In this document: one piece after another, positions 7,872 through 16,125 of the stretch
How the letters are laid out: every line of letters begins with the position of its first letter
How positions within the stretch are numbered: the first letter of the stretch is position 1
From: Hominenteromicrobium mulieris
GTDB lineage: Bacteria; Bacillota; Clostridia; Oscillospirales; Acutalibacteraceae
Assembly: GCF_020687165.1 (NCBI RefSeq)
Contig: NZ_JAJEQC010000003.1
Length of the DNA stretch: 64,000 nucleotides
Direction: 5' to 3' (one strand)
Notes under the pieces: generated by a model
Databases searched by the model: none
What the model was told of the DNA's origin: nothing
Seen by the model: the letters and a program-made list of their open reading frames with translations, nothing else
Made by a program: the position numbers and the translations under genes

Positions 7872-8663
7872 ATGATTCAGGCAGAACATTTACAAAAGAT
7901 CTTCCGCGTGCGAAAACGAAACGCAGGCTTTAAAAATGCCGCAAAAGCATTTTTCAGCCGCGAGTACGAAGAAATTCACGCCCTAAATGACGTTTCGTTC
8001 CGCATTGAAGACGGCGAGGCCGTGGGCTATATTGGCCCGAACGGTGCCGGAAAAAGCAGCACCATCAAAATTCTCTCCGGCATTTTAACGCCGGACAGCG
8101 GCACCTGCGTCATCGACGGGCGCGTGCCGTGGAAAGACCGCCGCGCGCATGTTTCGCAGATCGGCGTTGTGTTCGGGCAGCGCAGTCAATTATGGTGGGA
8201 CGTGCCCGTCATTGATTCATTTGAGCTTATCCGCGACATTTACGCCGTGACCGAAGATGTTTACAAGCGAAATTTACGGGATTTGACCGACCTTCTGAAT
8301 TTATCGGAGATCTTAAAGACCCCAGCGCGCAGCCTGTCGCTCGGGCAGCGTATGCGGTGCGAGATCGCCGCCTCCCTGCTGCACGACCCGCGCATCTTGT
8401 TTTTGGATGAACCCACCATCGGGCTCGACGCGGTATCGAAGATCGCCGTTCGCGAATTCGTGCTTGATATGAACAAGCGCCGCGGCACCACGGTCATTTT
8501 AACGACGCACGACATGCAGGACGTGGAAGCCTTGGCGCAGCGTGTCCTGCTCATCGGCAAAGGGCGCATTTTATTAGACGGCACACTCGACGACATTCGG
8601 CGCGGCGGCAGCGGGCAGATTGACGAAACGCTCGCGGCGCTCTACAAACAGTTTGATATTTGA
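7872..8663 (+). CDS. ABC-2 type exporter, ATP-binding subunit
   Basis: 263 residues, a single nucleotide-binding domain that powers export through the permeases encoded next. Walker A GPNGAGKS is at residues 55-62, the signature appears as LSLGQRM, Walker B is ILFLDEPTIGLD and the switch His is in TTHDMQD. The Q-loop region FGQRSQLWWD is characteristic of ATPases paired with ABC-2 family permeases that act as two different subunits. The cargo cannot be deduced. AGAGGAA precedes the ATG. The next gene overlaps or starts within nine bases, so the locus is an operon; the second permease gene is interrupted. Confidence 0.92.
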   Translation: MIQAEHLQKIFRVRKRNAGFKNAAKAFFSREYEEIHALNDVSFRIEDGEAVGYIGPNGAGKSSTIKILSGILTPDSGTCVIDGRVPWKDRRAHVSQIGVVFGQRSQLWWDVPVIDSFELIRDIYAVTEDVYKRNLRDLTDLLNLSEILKTPARSLSLGQRMRCEIAASLLHDPRILFLDEPTIGLDAVSKIAVREFVLDMNKRRGTTVILTTHDMQDVEALAQRVLLIGKGRILLDGTLDDIRRGGSGQIDETLAALYKQFDI

Positions 8664-8671
8664 GGTGCGCC

Positions 8672-9481
8672 GTGAAACTTAAAAAATACATTTCGTTTTT
8701 CCGTCTGCGCTGTGTGACGGGCTTGCAGTACCGCGCAGCGGCATTGGCAGGTATCTCCACGCAATTTGCATGGGGTTTTTTGATCATCTTCGCCTACCAC
8801 GCGTTTTACCGCAGTGACCCCACCGCTTTTCCGATGACCTTGCAGGCGACCGTCAACTACACATGGATACAGCAGGCATTTTTAGCTATGTTCGCCTCGT
8901 GGGTCTTGGACGGCGACATTTTGGAGGAAATCACCTCCGGCAGCATCTCGTATTCGCTGTGCCGCCCCGTTGACCTCTACGCCATGTGGTACACGAAATC
9001 TCTCTCCGGTCGTATTTCCAAGGTTGCATTGCGTGCCGTGCCAATTTTAGTCGTTGCGGCGCTTCTGCCCGCAGGCTATAACTTGACCGCGCCGACAGAT
9101 TTACCCACATTCTTTCTATTTTTGCTCACCATGGTGCTGGGCGCATTGAACAGCACGGCGTTCACGCTGCTCATCTATGTCCTCACCATGTATACCCTTT
9201 CTTCCACCGGGTTGCGCTCCCTGCTGCTCACACTGGCAGATTTTCTCTGCGGCGGCGTAGTGCCGCTGCCGTTCTTCCCGCCCGCACTGCGCAGGATCTG
9301 CGAGCTGACCCCCTTCGCTGCCACAAGCAACGTGCCGTACCGCGTGTACAGCGGCGATATTGCCGGCACGAACGCCGCTTTCGCCATAGGCTTACAAATC
9401 TTCTGGCTGCTCGTCCTGGTGTTCGGCGGTCACACCCTCATGAAAAATGCGCTGAAGCGGGTAGTGATTCAGGGAGGATAA
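8672..9481 (+). CDS. ABC-2 family transporter permease, first subunit
   Basis: 269 residues from a GTG start with GAGG 6 bases upstream; a TTG four codons earlier that overlaps the ATPase stop is possible but lacks a well-spaced ribosome binding site. About six hydrophobic segments are visible (first near residues 22-42, last near 240-258), with the permease block EEITSGSISYSLCRPVDLY in the loop after the second. It would form the membrane channel with the second permease (9554-10330). The partner is cut by a stop codon, so the complex may be non-functional in this strain. Substrate unknown. Confidence 0.88.
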   Translation: MKLKKYISFFRLRCVTGLQYRAAALAGISTQFAWGFLIIFAYHAFYRSDPTAFPMTLQATVNYTWIQQAFLAMFASWVLDGDILEEITSGSISYSLCRPVDLYAMWYTKSLSGRISKVALRAVPILVVAALLPAGYNLTAPTDLPTFFLFLLTMVLGALNSTAFTLLIYVLTMYTLSSTGLRSLLLTLADFLCGGVVPLPFFPPALRRICELTPFAATSNVPYRVYSGDIAGTNAAFAIGLQIFWLLVLVFGGHTLMKNALKRVVIQGG

Positions 9482-9553
9482 ACGGAACGACAAGTCGTTT
9501 CGCTGCCCGGCAAATCGTTTGTGTTTTGCAGTATACAAAGAAAGGGGTCATCT

Positions 9554-10330
9554 ATGAAACTATACTTTGAATTTCTGTCTATCCATATCAAGAAAGCAAT
9601 GCAGTACAAGGCTTCGTTCTTGCTTTCCGTACTGGCGCAGCTATTTATACCGCTCACATGCTTTTGGGGCGTGCAGTTCATGTTCATGCGATTTAAGCAG
9701 GTGGACGGCTTCACGTACACCGAGGTTTCGCTCTGCTACGCCATCGTGCTGTTATCCTTCTCGCTCGCGGAGCTGTTCTTCCGTGGGTTTGATACGTTTG
9801 ACCGCATGATCGGGGACGGCGAGTTCGACCGCGTTCTGGTGCGCCCGCGCAACGAGGTTTTCCTCGTCCTGTGCAGCCGCATGGATTTAGAGCGCTTCGG
9901 CAAGGGCATTATGGCGATTTTCCTGCTGATCTGGGCGCTTCAAAACTGCCCAATCGATTAGTGCGCCGCGCGCGTTATGACGCTCATTTTCATGATTTTA
10001 GGCGGCATCGTGCTTTTTGCAGGCGTGTATTTGATCTTCGCCGGGCTATGCTTTTTCACATTAGAGGGACTCGAGTTCATCAATATTTTAACAAACGGTA
10101 TGCGCGAGCACGGGCGCTACCCGCTTTCCATCTACGGCAAAGGCGTACTGACGTTTTGCACCTACATCGTGCCCTATGCGCTCGTGCAGTATTACCCGCT
10201 GATGTACCTCATCGGCCGCCACAACGACGCCCGCGCGATGCTTTTGCCCGTCATCGCCTGCGTGTTTATTATCCCGTGCTATCTCTTTTGGAAATTCGGC
10301 GTGCGCCATTACCGCTCTACGGGGTCGTAA
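9554..10330 (+). pseudogene. ABC-2 family transporter permease, second subunit, interrupted by in-frame TAG
   Basis: The frame from ATG 9554 (AAAGGGG ribosome binding site) runs 135 residues to TAG at 9959-9961 and continues in the same frame for another 122 residues to 10330. No frame change is needed. Both halves belong to one ABC-2 permease: N-terminal membrane segments and the block DGEFDRVLVRPRNEVF, then a C-terminal half with TLEGLEFINILTNG and YYPLMYLIGR. The codon sits where relatives commonly carry Trp (..ID-W..), so one G-to-A change from TGG would explain it. The second half has its own ATG (9977) but no good ribosome binding site. Recent nonsense mutation is the likeliest reading; a sequencing error is possible. 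Confidence 0.82.
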
Positions 10331-10376
10331 AGGCGCAAGCTGTCATAATCATAAAGCAATTTAAAAGGAGCACCCC

Positions 10377-10880
10377 ATGAAAAAACTCATCACCCTGCGC
10401 GGCAACAGCGGCAGCGGCAAAACGACCATCGCAAGAGCTTTACAGGAAAAGTTCGGCAAAAACACCATGCTGCTGTCCCAAGATGTCATCCGCCGCGACA
10501 TCTTAAAGACGAACGACGGTGCGGGCACCCGCGCAAACGACGTGCTCATCATGCTGCTTGAGTACGGCCACGCGCACAACGAGCTCGTCATTTTAGAAGG
10601 CATTTTGAACAGCCGATGGTACACCCCGCTTTTCGATGCCGCAAAAGCGCTCTACGGCGAAAACATCTGCGCGTACTATTTTGACCTCCCGTTTGAGGAG
10701 ACGCTCCGCCGCCACCAAACGAAGGACAAGCGCACGGAGTTCGGCGAAAAGGAAATGCGCAGATGGTGGAACGAAAAGGACTACACCCCCGCATTAAACG
10801 AGCAGACCCTCACGCCCGACATGATGCAGAACGAGATCATCGACCGCATCTGCGCCGATTTAGAGCGCCTCGATACATAA
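10377..10880 (+). CDS. Small P-loop kinase (AAA/zeta-like fold)
   Basis: 167 residues. Walker A GNSGSGKTT is at residues 9-17, followed by a substrate-side block LLSQDVIRRDIL and a VILEGIL strand, then YYFDLPFEETLRRHQTK, an arrangement typical of small nucleoside, adenylylsulfate or chloramphenicol-phosphotransferase-like kinases. The substrate is unknown. AAAGGAG lies just before the ATG. It lies 46 bases after the interrupted permease gene and ends at its own terminator, so it may share the exporter transcript. No antitoxin-like partner is adjacent, which argues against a zeta toxin. Confidence 0.8.
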   Translation: MKKLITLRGNSGSGKTTIARALQEKFGKNTMLLSQDVIRRDILKTNDGAGTRANDVLIMLLEYGHAHNELVILEGILNSRWYTPLFDAAKALYGENICAYYFDLPFEETLRRHQTKDKRTEFGEKEMRRWWNEKDYTPALNEQTLTPDMMQNEIIDRICADLERLDT

Positions 10881-10899
10881 ACCATACATATAAATTCGA

Positions 10900-10927
10900 A
10901 AAGAGCGAGGTTCCCCCCGCTCTTTTT
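10900..10927 (+). terminator. Terminator after the P-loop kinase gene
   Basis: AAAGAGCG (10900-10907) pairs with CGCTCTTT (10918-10925) and the T-run continues to 10926. It ends the exporter-kinase transcript. The remaining bases to the MFS gene at 11176 are AT-rich; a weak -10-like TAAAAT lies near 11005 but no convincing -35 was found. Confidence 0.8.
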
Positions 10928-11175
10928 GTATATATTGTATTATATTCTGCCCGAATTTCTATCGATGCAAAAATAATTTTATAGCATTTTGTTCGTATCT
11001 ATGATAAAATAGACACAGTGATAATTTTTGTAAAGCTTAAAGAGGCACAATGGACAAAGAGGAGTGCATAATTTTCCTCCCCTTTACAAACCGACATCAC
11101 GGATTTAACAGGGCGGCGCTACAATGTAAGACCGAAAGCACGCACCTGATTTTAAAAAGAAAGTAAGGTCTTCAC

Positions 11176-12471
11176 ATGAAATCAATTTTTCACGCACTCA
11201 ACCGGCTCAAGGTCTTCCGCGGGCTGACGGAACAGGAATTCGCATGGGTGCTCTACGACGTGGGCAACTCCGCGTTCACCATGCTCTCCTGCTCGCTCAT
11301 CCCTATCTGGTTCAAGAGTCTCGCCATCGGCACTGCGCCGGGACAGATCAACTCGCATCAGGCAACGGCGTATTATTCCATCGCCGTGGCGGTCGTCACC
11401 GTTGTCGTGGCGCTTTTAGGGCCGATCTTCGGCGTGCTCGCCGACCACAAAGATAAGAAAAAGGTGCTGTTCACCACCGCGGCAGCGCTCGGCATTTTCG
11501 GCTGCATTTTAAACGGCTTCATCACCGGCTGGCTGCTGTTCCTCATCCTTTTTGTGTTCACGAAGATTTGTTACAGTGCGTCGCTGACCATCTATGATTC
11601 CATGCTGAACGACATCACCAGCGAAGAACGCATGGACGAGGTTTCGTCCTACGGCTTTGCATGGGGATACATCGGCTCGTGCATCCCGTTTCTCATCGCG
11701 CTCATCGCCTATGTGCTTGGGCCCGATATGGTCGGCGTGCTGCCGGATATGCTCTCTAAAGGCATCGGCTTCACGGTGACTGCCGTGTGGTGGCTGCTCG
11801 TCACCATTCCTCTCATTCGCGGCTTTAAGCAGCGCAACTATGTGGAAACCGAGGGGCATGATATCCGCAAGGCGTTCGCGGAAATCTTCCACACCCTCAA
11901 AAACATCGCGACGCACGACAAAAAGGTGCTGTTCTTCCTCATCGCATTCTTCCTGTACATAGACGGCGTGGGCACCATCATCGATAACGCCATCAATATC
12001 GGCACAGACCTGAACCTCAACACGGTCGGTCAGGTCGTCTTCCTGCTCGCAACGCAGGTCGTTGCGTTTGGAGGCTCGCTCGTCTTCGCAAAGCTCTCGA
12101 AAAAATACAACACCGTCACGCTCATTCTCGTTTGTATTGCGGGCTATTTCGGCATCGCGCTGTACGCGCTCATGCTCAGCAGTCTCCTGCACTTCGCGAT
12201 TCTGGCGTTCTTCATCGGCTGCTTCCAGGGCTCCATCCAGTCGCTCTCGCGCTCGTATTACTCCAAGATCATCCCGGCGGAAAACTCCGGCGAATACTTC
12301 GGTATCTACGATATTTTCTCAAAAGGCGCGTCCTTCCTCGGCTCTGCGGTCATCGCAGCCGTAAAGCTTGCAGGCGGCACCATCAACGTGGCGGTGGCAT
12401 GTCTCGCAGTGTTCTTTGCGCTCGGCTTCCTCTTCCTGCGCATTGCAGATAAGCAAAAAGCCATTCGGTAA
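11176..12471 (+). CDS. MFS transporter, UMF1/Atg22-like family
   Basis: 431 residues with about 12 hydrophobic segments. The opening LTEQEFAWVLYDVGNSAFT and the block ADHKDKKK after helix 2 are typical of the UMF1 (vacuole effluxer Atg22-like) branch of the major facilitator superfamily, which is common in Firmicutes and of unknown substrate. A second conserved region, GCFQGSIQSLSRSYYSKIIP, lies near residues 355-375. The protein should be an integral membrane secondary transporter. It is a monocistronic plus-strand gene, with AAGG seven bases before the ATG, and it ends 72 bases before a bidirectional terminator shared with the opposing rubredoxin gene. Confidence 0.88.
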   Translation: MKSIFHALNRLKVFRGLTEQEFAWVLYDVGNSAFTMLSCSLIPIWFKSLAIGTAPGQINSHQATAYYSIAVAVVTVVVALLGPIFGVLADHKDKKKVLFTTAAALGIFGCILNGFITGWLLFLILFVFTKICYSASLTIYDSMLNDITSEERMDEVSSYGFAWGYIGSCIPFLIALIAYVLGPDMVGVLPDMLSKGIGFTVTAVWWLLVTIPLIRGFKQRNYVETEGHDIRKAFAEIFHTLKNIATHDKKVLFFLIAFFLYIDGVGTIIDNAINIGTDLNLNTVGQVVFLLATQVVAFGGSLVFAKLSKKYNTVTLILVCIAGYFGIALYALMLSSLLHFAILAFFIGCFQGSIQSLSRSYYSKIIPAENSGEYFGIYDIFSKGASFLGSAVIAAVKLAGGTINVAVACLAVFFALGFLFLRIADKQKAIR

Positions 12472-12543
12472 GGAAACACCGGGCTTTACACCGTTCGCTC
12501 TTCACACCCGTGAAATATCGCTGTAAATCTTAATAGGACATGC

Positions 12544-12575
12544 AAAAAGGAACGGCGTACAAACCGTTCCTTTTT
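12544..12575. terminator. Bidirectional terminator, copy 1 of a duplicated hairpin
   Basis: AAAAAGGAACGG (12544-12555), an 8-base loop, CCGTTCCTTTTT (12564-12575): a perfect 12-bp stem with T-runs on both strands. It serves the MFS gene and the opposing rubredoxin gene. A near-identical copy is at 13291-13322. Confidence 0.92.
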
Positions 12576-12578
12576 CCT

Positions 12579-13199
12579 TTACTCTTCATAAACCGGCTCA
12601 AAATCATCCGTTCCGTGCCCGCACAACGGACATGCGTAGTCCTCCGGCAGTGCGCTGCCCTCATACACATACCCGCAAATTTTGCACCGCCAGCCGACGA
12701 TCTTCTGCTCTCGCTCGACCTTCTCCGACTTCGGCTTCAGCTTATTCTGGTAATCCGCATAGGTCAGCGGAGCGCGGTCGCTGCACACCTCGGCTTCCGT
12801 CACCTCTGCAATGAACAGCGTATGCGTGCCGAGGTCAACACTGTGCGTCACCTTGCCGCTGAACCGCGCGCAGGTGCTCCAGTTCAGATACGGTACGCCA
12901 CTTTCGTCTGTCGGCATCGGCAGGCTGTCCAGCTTATCGACGTCGCGACCGCTCTGCATACCGAAGTGCTTAATGGTCTCAAACGAACAGCTGTCATCCA
13001 ACGCGCTCAACGTAAACCGCCCGCTTTCCTTAATAAGCGCGCAGGTGTAATTCGTATTCAGCACAGAAACCGCCACGCGCACAGGGCTCCCCGCGACCTG
13101 CACGCCGGTATTCACAATGCAGGCGTTCGCCTTTTCCCCCGCTTTTGTCGCCAACAAAAACACGCCGTATGTCAAATTATAAAACGCTTTGTTATTCAT
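12579..13199 (-). CDS. hrb: Flavin reductase-rubredoxin fusion (high molecular weight rubredoxin)
   Basis: 206 residues; the ATG at 13199 follows GGAGGAG, whereas an upstream in-frame extension would run through the promoter. Residues 1 to about 160 are an FMN-binding flavin-reductase-like domain (the opening NNKAFYNLTYGVFLLATK and the INT/SVLNT strand are typical). Residues 170-206 are a rubredoxin with Fe ligands Cys172, Cys175, Cys190 and Cys193 (CKICG..CPLCG). Hrb of Moorella passes electrons from NADH to flavodiiron proteins that detoxify NO or oxygen, so an anaerobic stress role is likely here. No flavodiiron gene lies in the window. Confidence 0.87.
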   Translation of the reverse strand: MNNKAFYNLTYGVFLLATKAGEKANACIVNTGVQVAGSPVRVAVSVLNTNYTCALIKESGRFTLSALDDSCSFETIKHFGMQSGRDVDKLDSLPMPTDESGVPYLNWSTCARFSGKVTHSVDLGTHTLFIAEVTEAEVCSDRAPLTYADYQNKLKPKSEKVEREQKIVGWRCKICGYVYEGSALPEDYACPLCGHGTDDFEPVYEE

Positions 13200-13241
13200 T
13201 TTGCTCCTCCTATCAAAATAATAATAATAATTACTATTTTC

Positions 13242-13270
13242 ATAATAACGGATAGAAAGCAAAAAGTCAA
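13242..13270 (-). promoter_or_regulatory. Promoter of the flavin reductase-rubredoxin gene
   Basis: Minus strand: TTGACT (13265-13270), 17 bases, TATTAT (13242-13247). An AT-rich leader with an (AAT)n run separates it from the start codon. Confidence 0.8.
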
Positions 13271-13290
13271 GCGTTATTTTCGGTGTATGC

Positions 13291-13322
13291 AAAAAGGAAC
13301 GGTGTACAAACCGTTCCTTTTT
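13291..13322. terminator. Bidirectional terminator, copy 2 of a duplicated hairpin
   Basis: AAAAAGGAACGG (13291-13302), an 8-base loop and CCGTTCCTTTTT (13311-13322). It differs from the copy at 12544-12575 by one loop base and shares the flanking ATGC. It ends the MATE gene transcript 6 bases past its stop. Confidence 0.9.
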
Positions 13323-13328
13323 CAAATC

Positions 13329-14723
13329 TTATTTCACGCTTTCCGAATCGCTCACATACGGTGCGGCATGTTCTCTTTCGAGCCTGCGGAACATTCGCAC
13401 AAGCACGACAACGGCGATGGTACCGAGGATCAGCTCTGCGACGAACTGCGCATACGCAAGGCCGTACAGCGGGAACAGCCAATTCAGCACAAACAACGCG
13501 GGAATCTCCAGCACGATCTTACGCACAACAGCGAATATGAACGATTTCATACCCATACCGCACGACTGGAACACGCCCAGCGCGAGGAAATCGATGCACA
13601 AGAATGGCAGCGCAAAGCAGAAGCCACGCAGGAACGCCGCGCCGTACGCGACGATGCTCTCGTTCTTCATGAACATAGAGATGATCGGCTCCGCCGCAAC
13701 CACGAACGTCAGCATCACGGCCAGAATAAAGCCAAGCGAAATTTTCGCCGTAAATGTAAACGTTTTTTTCATGCGCTTGATATTGCCGCTCGCGTAGTTA
13801 TAACTGATCAGCGGCATAATGCCCTGCGAAAAGCCCATTGCAATCTGGAACGGCACCATGTTGACGCGCTGCGCGATGCCCATAGCCGCCACCGGGTCAG
13901 AGCCATACGCGGACGTAAAGTTGTTAAGAATGGTCATGCCGGTCACATTCAAAAGGTTCTGGATGGAAGCCGGGATGCCCACGCCGCACACGCCCTTGAC
14001 AATCTGTTTCGATGGGCGGAACATGGAGGGCTTGATGCACACGTATGTCTTGCCGCGCTTCACGAACAGCAGCACGAAGAAGTAGAGGCATGCAACCGTG
14101 TTGGAAAGGCAGGTCGCGCAGCCCGCGCCCGCTGCGCCGAGGTTCAGGCCCCACGGCAGAATGAAAATCGGGTCCAGCACAATGTTCAGCAGGCAGCCGC
14201 ACATGGTGCCGATGCTCGCGTGCAGCGAAGAGCCCTCCGCGCGCACAAGGTACGCCAGCACGACGTTCAAAATGGACGGCGCGGAGCCGAGCAGCACAGT
14301 CCAGAACAAATAATCCGCCGTTGCCTGTATCGTTTCGGCATTCGCGCCGAGCATCACCAAGATCGGCGACTGCAATACGCCGTACAGCAAAGAAAACAGC
14401 AGGCTGCAAATCAAAGACGCGTAAAATCCGAACGCCGAGCTGCGGTACACGGTATCGTAGTCTTTACGTCCGAGTGCGCGGCTCATCATGCTGGAGCTGC
14501 CGATGCCGAACAGGTTGTTGACGGCATTGAACGCCAACAGAAGCGGTGCCGCCAGCGTAACAGCGGCGTTCTGCACCGGGTCGTTCATCATACCGACAAA
14601 GAACGTATCGGCAAGGCTGTAAATGACCATCACAAGCGAGCTGATGACCGACGGCACCGAAAGCGTTACGACCGCCTTCGGGATCGGCATCGATTCAAAC
14701 AGCTCCGTTTTGGAATTATCCAT
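13329..14723 (-). CDS. MATE family efflux transporter
   Basis: 464 residues with about 12 hydrophobic segments. The opening MPIPKAVVTLSVPSVISSLV and the helix-2 region YSLADTFFVGMM are characteristic of multidrug and toxin extrusion (MATE) antiporters, which export cationic drugs or metabolites using a Na+ or H+ gradient. The second half repeats the pattern (IPASIQNLLN, FSQGIMPLISYNYASGN). The gene starts 24 bases after the ROK kinase gene and shares its promoter; its stop lies 6 bases before terminator copy 2. The substrate is unknown. A second, distantly related MATE pump is encoded at 36074-37495. Confidence 0.93.
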   Translation of the reverse strand: MDNSKTELFESMPIPKAVVTLSVPSVISSLVMVIYSLADTFFVGMMNDPVQNAAVTLAAPLLLAFNAVNNLFGIGSSSMMSRALGRKDYDTVYRSSAFGFYASLICSLLFSLLYGVLQSPILVMLGANAETIQATADYLFWTVLLGSAPSILNVVLAYLVRAEGSSLHASIGTMCGCLLNIVLDPIFILPWGLNLGAAGAGCATCLSNTVACLYFFVLLFVKRGKTYVCIKPSMFRPSKQIVKGVCGVGIPASIQNLLNVTGMTILNNFTSAYGSDPVAAMGIAQRVNMVPFQIAMGFSQGIMPLISYNYASGNIKRMKKTFTFTAKISLGFILAVMLTFVVAAEPIISMFMKNESIVAYGAAFLRGFCFALPFLCIDFLALGVFQSCGMGMKSFIFAVVRKIVLEIPALFVLNWLFPLYGLAYAQFVAELILGTIAVVVLVRMFRRLEREHAAPYVSDSESVK

Positions 14724-14747
14724 TTCTCCCTATCCTTTCCGTTCTTA

Positions 14748-15701
14748 TCACGCAAGGCTGTCCAAAAGCAGCTTGCAGCAGCCGTAAATGCCGGCGTCGT
14801 TGCCGAGCACGGCCAAGTTGAACCGAACGTCGGTGTTCGGGTAAAATACGTATTTCAAGAAGCCTTTCTTCACGCCTTCTACGAGCATCTCGCCCGCTTT
14901 CGAGACACCGCCGCCGATGACGACGACCTCGGGATCTGCCACCGTGCACACGGCAGAGATGGTGTAGCCGAACGCATCGTACACATTCTCTAAGATTGCG
15001 TTTGCAGCGCTGTCTCCGTTTTTAGCGGCATCGAACACGTCTTTTGTTGTGAGCTTCTCGACACTCCGCAAAGCGCTTTCTCCCTCGTGTTCGGCAAGGT
15101 ATTTTCGTGCCAGTCTCGCAATGCCCGAAGCCGAAACGTACTGCTGCACGCAGCCGCGGCGGCCGCACGCGCACGTCTCCGTCTCCGCGGGGTTGATCGT
15201 CATGTGGCCGAACTCACCCGCCGCGCCGTTTGCGCCTGCCACCATGCGTCCATCCGAAATGACCGCGCCGCCGACACCCGTGCCGAGCGTGATGAATACC
15301 ACGTTCTCGCTGCCACGGCCGCCGCCTTTCCAGGCTTCACCCATCGCCGCAGCATTCGCGTCGTTCACGACCACAACCGGCAGCCCTACGGTCTCTTCCA
15401 GCGCCGTGCGCACATCAAATACGCCCCAGCCGAGGTTCACGCAGCGGTGCACCACACCGTCCGCCGTCACCGGCCCGGGGATGCCCGCGCCCACGCCCAA
15501 AATGCCGTCTGCGGGAATGTTGTGCTTTTCTCTGCACTTTTGAATTTCCGCCGCAATATCACGCAGCACCGCCGTGCCGTCGCCCTCAATCACGGTCGGA
15601 ATCTCCCACTTTTCAAGCAAAGTGCCGTCTTCCTCAAATAAACCAAGCTTCACCGTCGTGCCGCCGATGTCAGCGCCGATGACATACTTTTTGTTTTCCA
15701 T
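14748..15701 (-). CDS. glcK: ROK family glucokinase
   Basis: 317 residues, the usual length for Gram-positive ROK glucokinases, which phosphorylate glucose with ATP in the cytoplasm. The N-terminal phosphate-binding motif is GADIGGTTVKLGLF, the second phosphate loop is LGTGVGGAVI, and the ROK zinc-binding signature appears as CACGRRGCVQQYVSASG with its His in EFGHMTI. No N-terminal winged helix is present, so it is an enzyme and not a ROK repressor. It leads an operon with a MATE pump under a promoter at 15796-15824. A related hexose or N-acetyl sugar as substrate is possible. A PTS gene is divergent. Confidence 0.88.
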   Translation of the reverse strand: MENKKYVIGADIGGTTVKLGLFEEDGTLLEKWEIPTVIEGDGTAVLRDIAAEIQKCREKHNIPADGILGVGAGIPGPVTADGVVHRCVNLGWGVFDVRTALEETVGLPVVVVNDANAAAMGEAWKGGGRGSENVVFITLGTGVGGAVISDGRMVAGANGAAGEFGHMTINPAETETCACGRRGCVQQYVSASGIARLARKYLAEHEGESALRSVEKLTTKDVFDAAKNGDSAANAILENVYDAFGYTISAVCTVADPEVVVIGGGVSKAGEMLVEGVKKGFLKYVFYPNTDVRFNLAVLGNDAGIYGCCKLLLDSLA

Positions 15702-15795
15702 CTTATAACTCCTCTCCGCGCGCGGTTTCCCACGCGTTTAATACGCATCTGTATAAATTTCCTTTCGGTCTAAACCGTAATCCGCTCAGTAATAT

Positions 15796-15824
15796 AGTAT
15801 ACCATATTTCGCCTCCGATTGCAA
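15796..15824 (-). promoter_or_regulatory. Promoter of the ROK glucokinase-MATE operon
   Basis: Minus strand: TTGCAA (15819-15824), 17 bases, TATACT (15796-15801). It is divergent from the PTS promoter 38 bases away, which also uses a TTGCAA -35 box. Confidence 0.8.
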
Positions 15825-15861
15825 AGGAAACTATGGAAAACTCCGTCTTTTTGCAGCCGCC

Positions 15862-15890
15862 TTGCAAACAGGGGAATTTTGTGGTATTCT
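15862..15890 (+). promoter_or_regulatory. Promoter of the PTS EIIC gene
   Basis: Plus strand: TTGCAA (15862-15867), 17 bases, TATTCT (15885-15890). The transcript would have a leader of about 230 bases. Confidence 0.7.
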
Positions 15891-15896
15891 TTAACG

Positions 15897-16125
15897 TATA
15901 ACCCAAACGGCCGCCTGCCGATGTACCGCCATTACGCGGCCGCTGTGACCAAATAGCCCGGGAACCCCCCGGCGGCGCAGCGTTCTTCCGAAAACGGACA
16001 GAGGCAGACGGCAACATAGTCAATATAGATTCTTTCTCGCGTATTCTGCGCAGCGCATGTTTGCGTAAAACCCAGGAGCGCCGGAGAACCTTTCGCGCTC
16101 CGTAAAAAGAAAGGATTGAACAAAA
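15897..16125 (+). promoter_or_regulatory. Long structured 5' leader of the PTS EIIC gene
   Basis: About 230 bases without a gene. Visible stems are CGGCCGC (15908-15914) with GCGGCCG (15936-15942), a CCGG/CCGG stem near 15958-15972, TCCG-AAAA-CGGA near 15977-15988, and GGAGCG (16075-16080) with CGCTCC (16096-16101) ending about 10 bases before the AAAGGA ribosome binding site. No known riboswitch consensus that I can recall fits. The last hairpin could modulate access to the ribosome binding site. Confidence 0.45.

Noticed and set aside
9959..9961. TAG as pyrrolysine or programmed read-through codon
   Set aside because: No known pyrrolysine-containing ABC permease; loss of a conserved Trp by a single base change is simpler.
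9871..10380. 169-codon plus-strand open frame across the interrupted permease
   Set aside because: It is in another frame, is rich in Arg and His and lacks membrane segments; the permease frame is clearly the real one.
10377..10880. Zeta-type toxin of a toxin-antitoxin pair
   Set aside because: The P-loop fits, but no small antitoxin gene is adjacent and the neighbours are transporter genes.
13211..13230. (AAT)n run as a phase-variation repeat
   Set aside because: Only about five units in an AT-rich leader, not between promoter boxes; too short to suggest slippage control.
12540..14993. Very long open frame (817 codons) on the plus strand
   Set aside because: It lies antisense to the rubredoxin, MATE and ROK genes, has a composition rich in Arg/His/Gln/Ala typical of a shadow frame in G+C-rich DNA, and runs through two terminators.
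15897..16125. ZTP, TPP, cobalamin or c-di-GMP riboswitch before the PTS gene
   Set aside because: None of the conserved core strings of these classes could be found; only generic stems are present.
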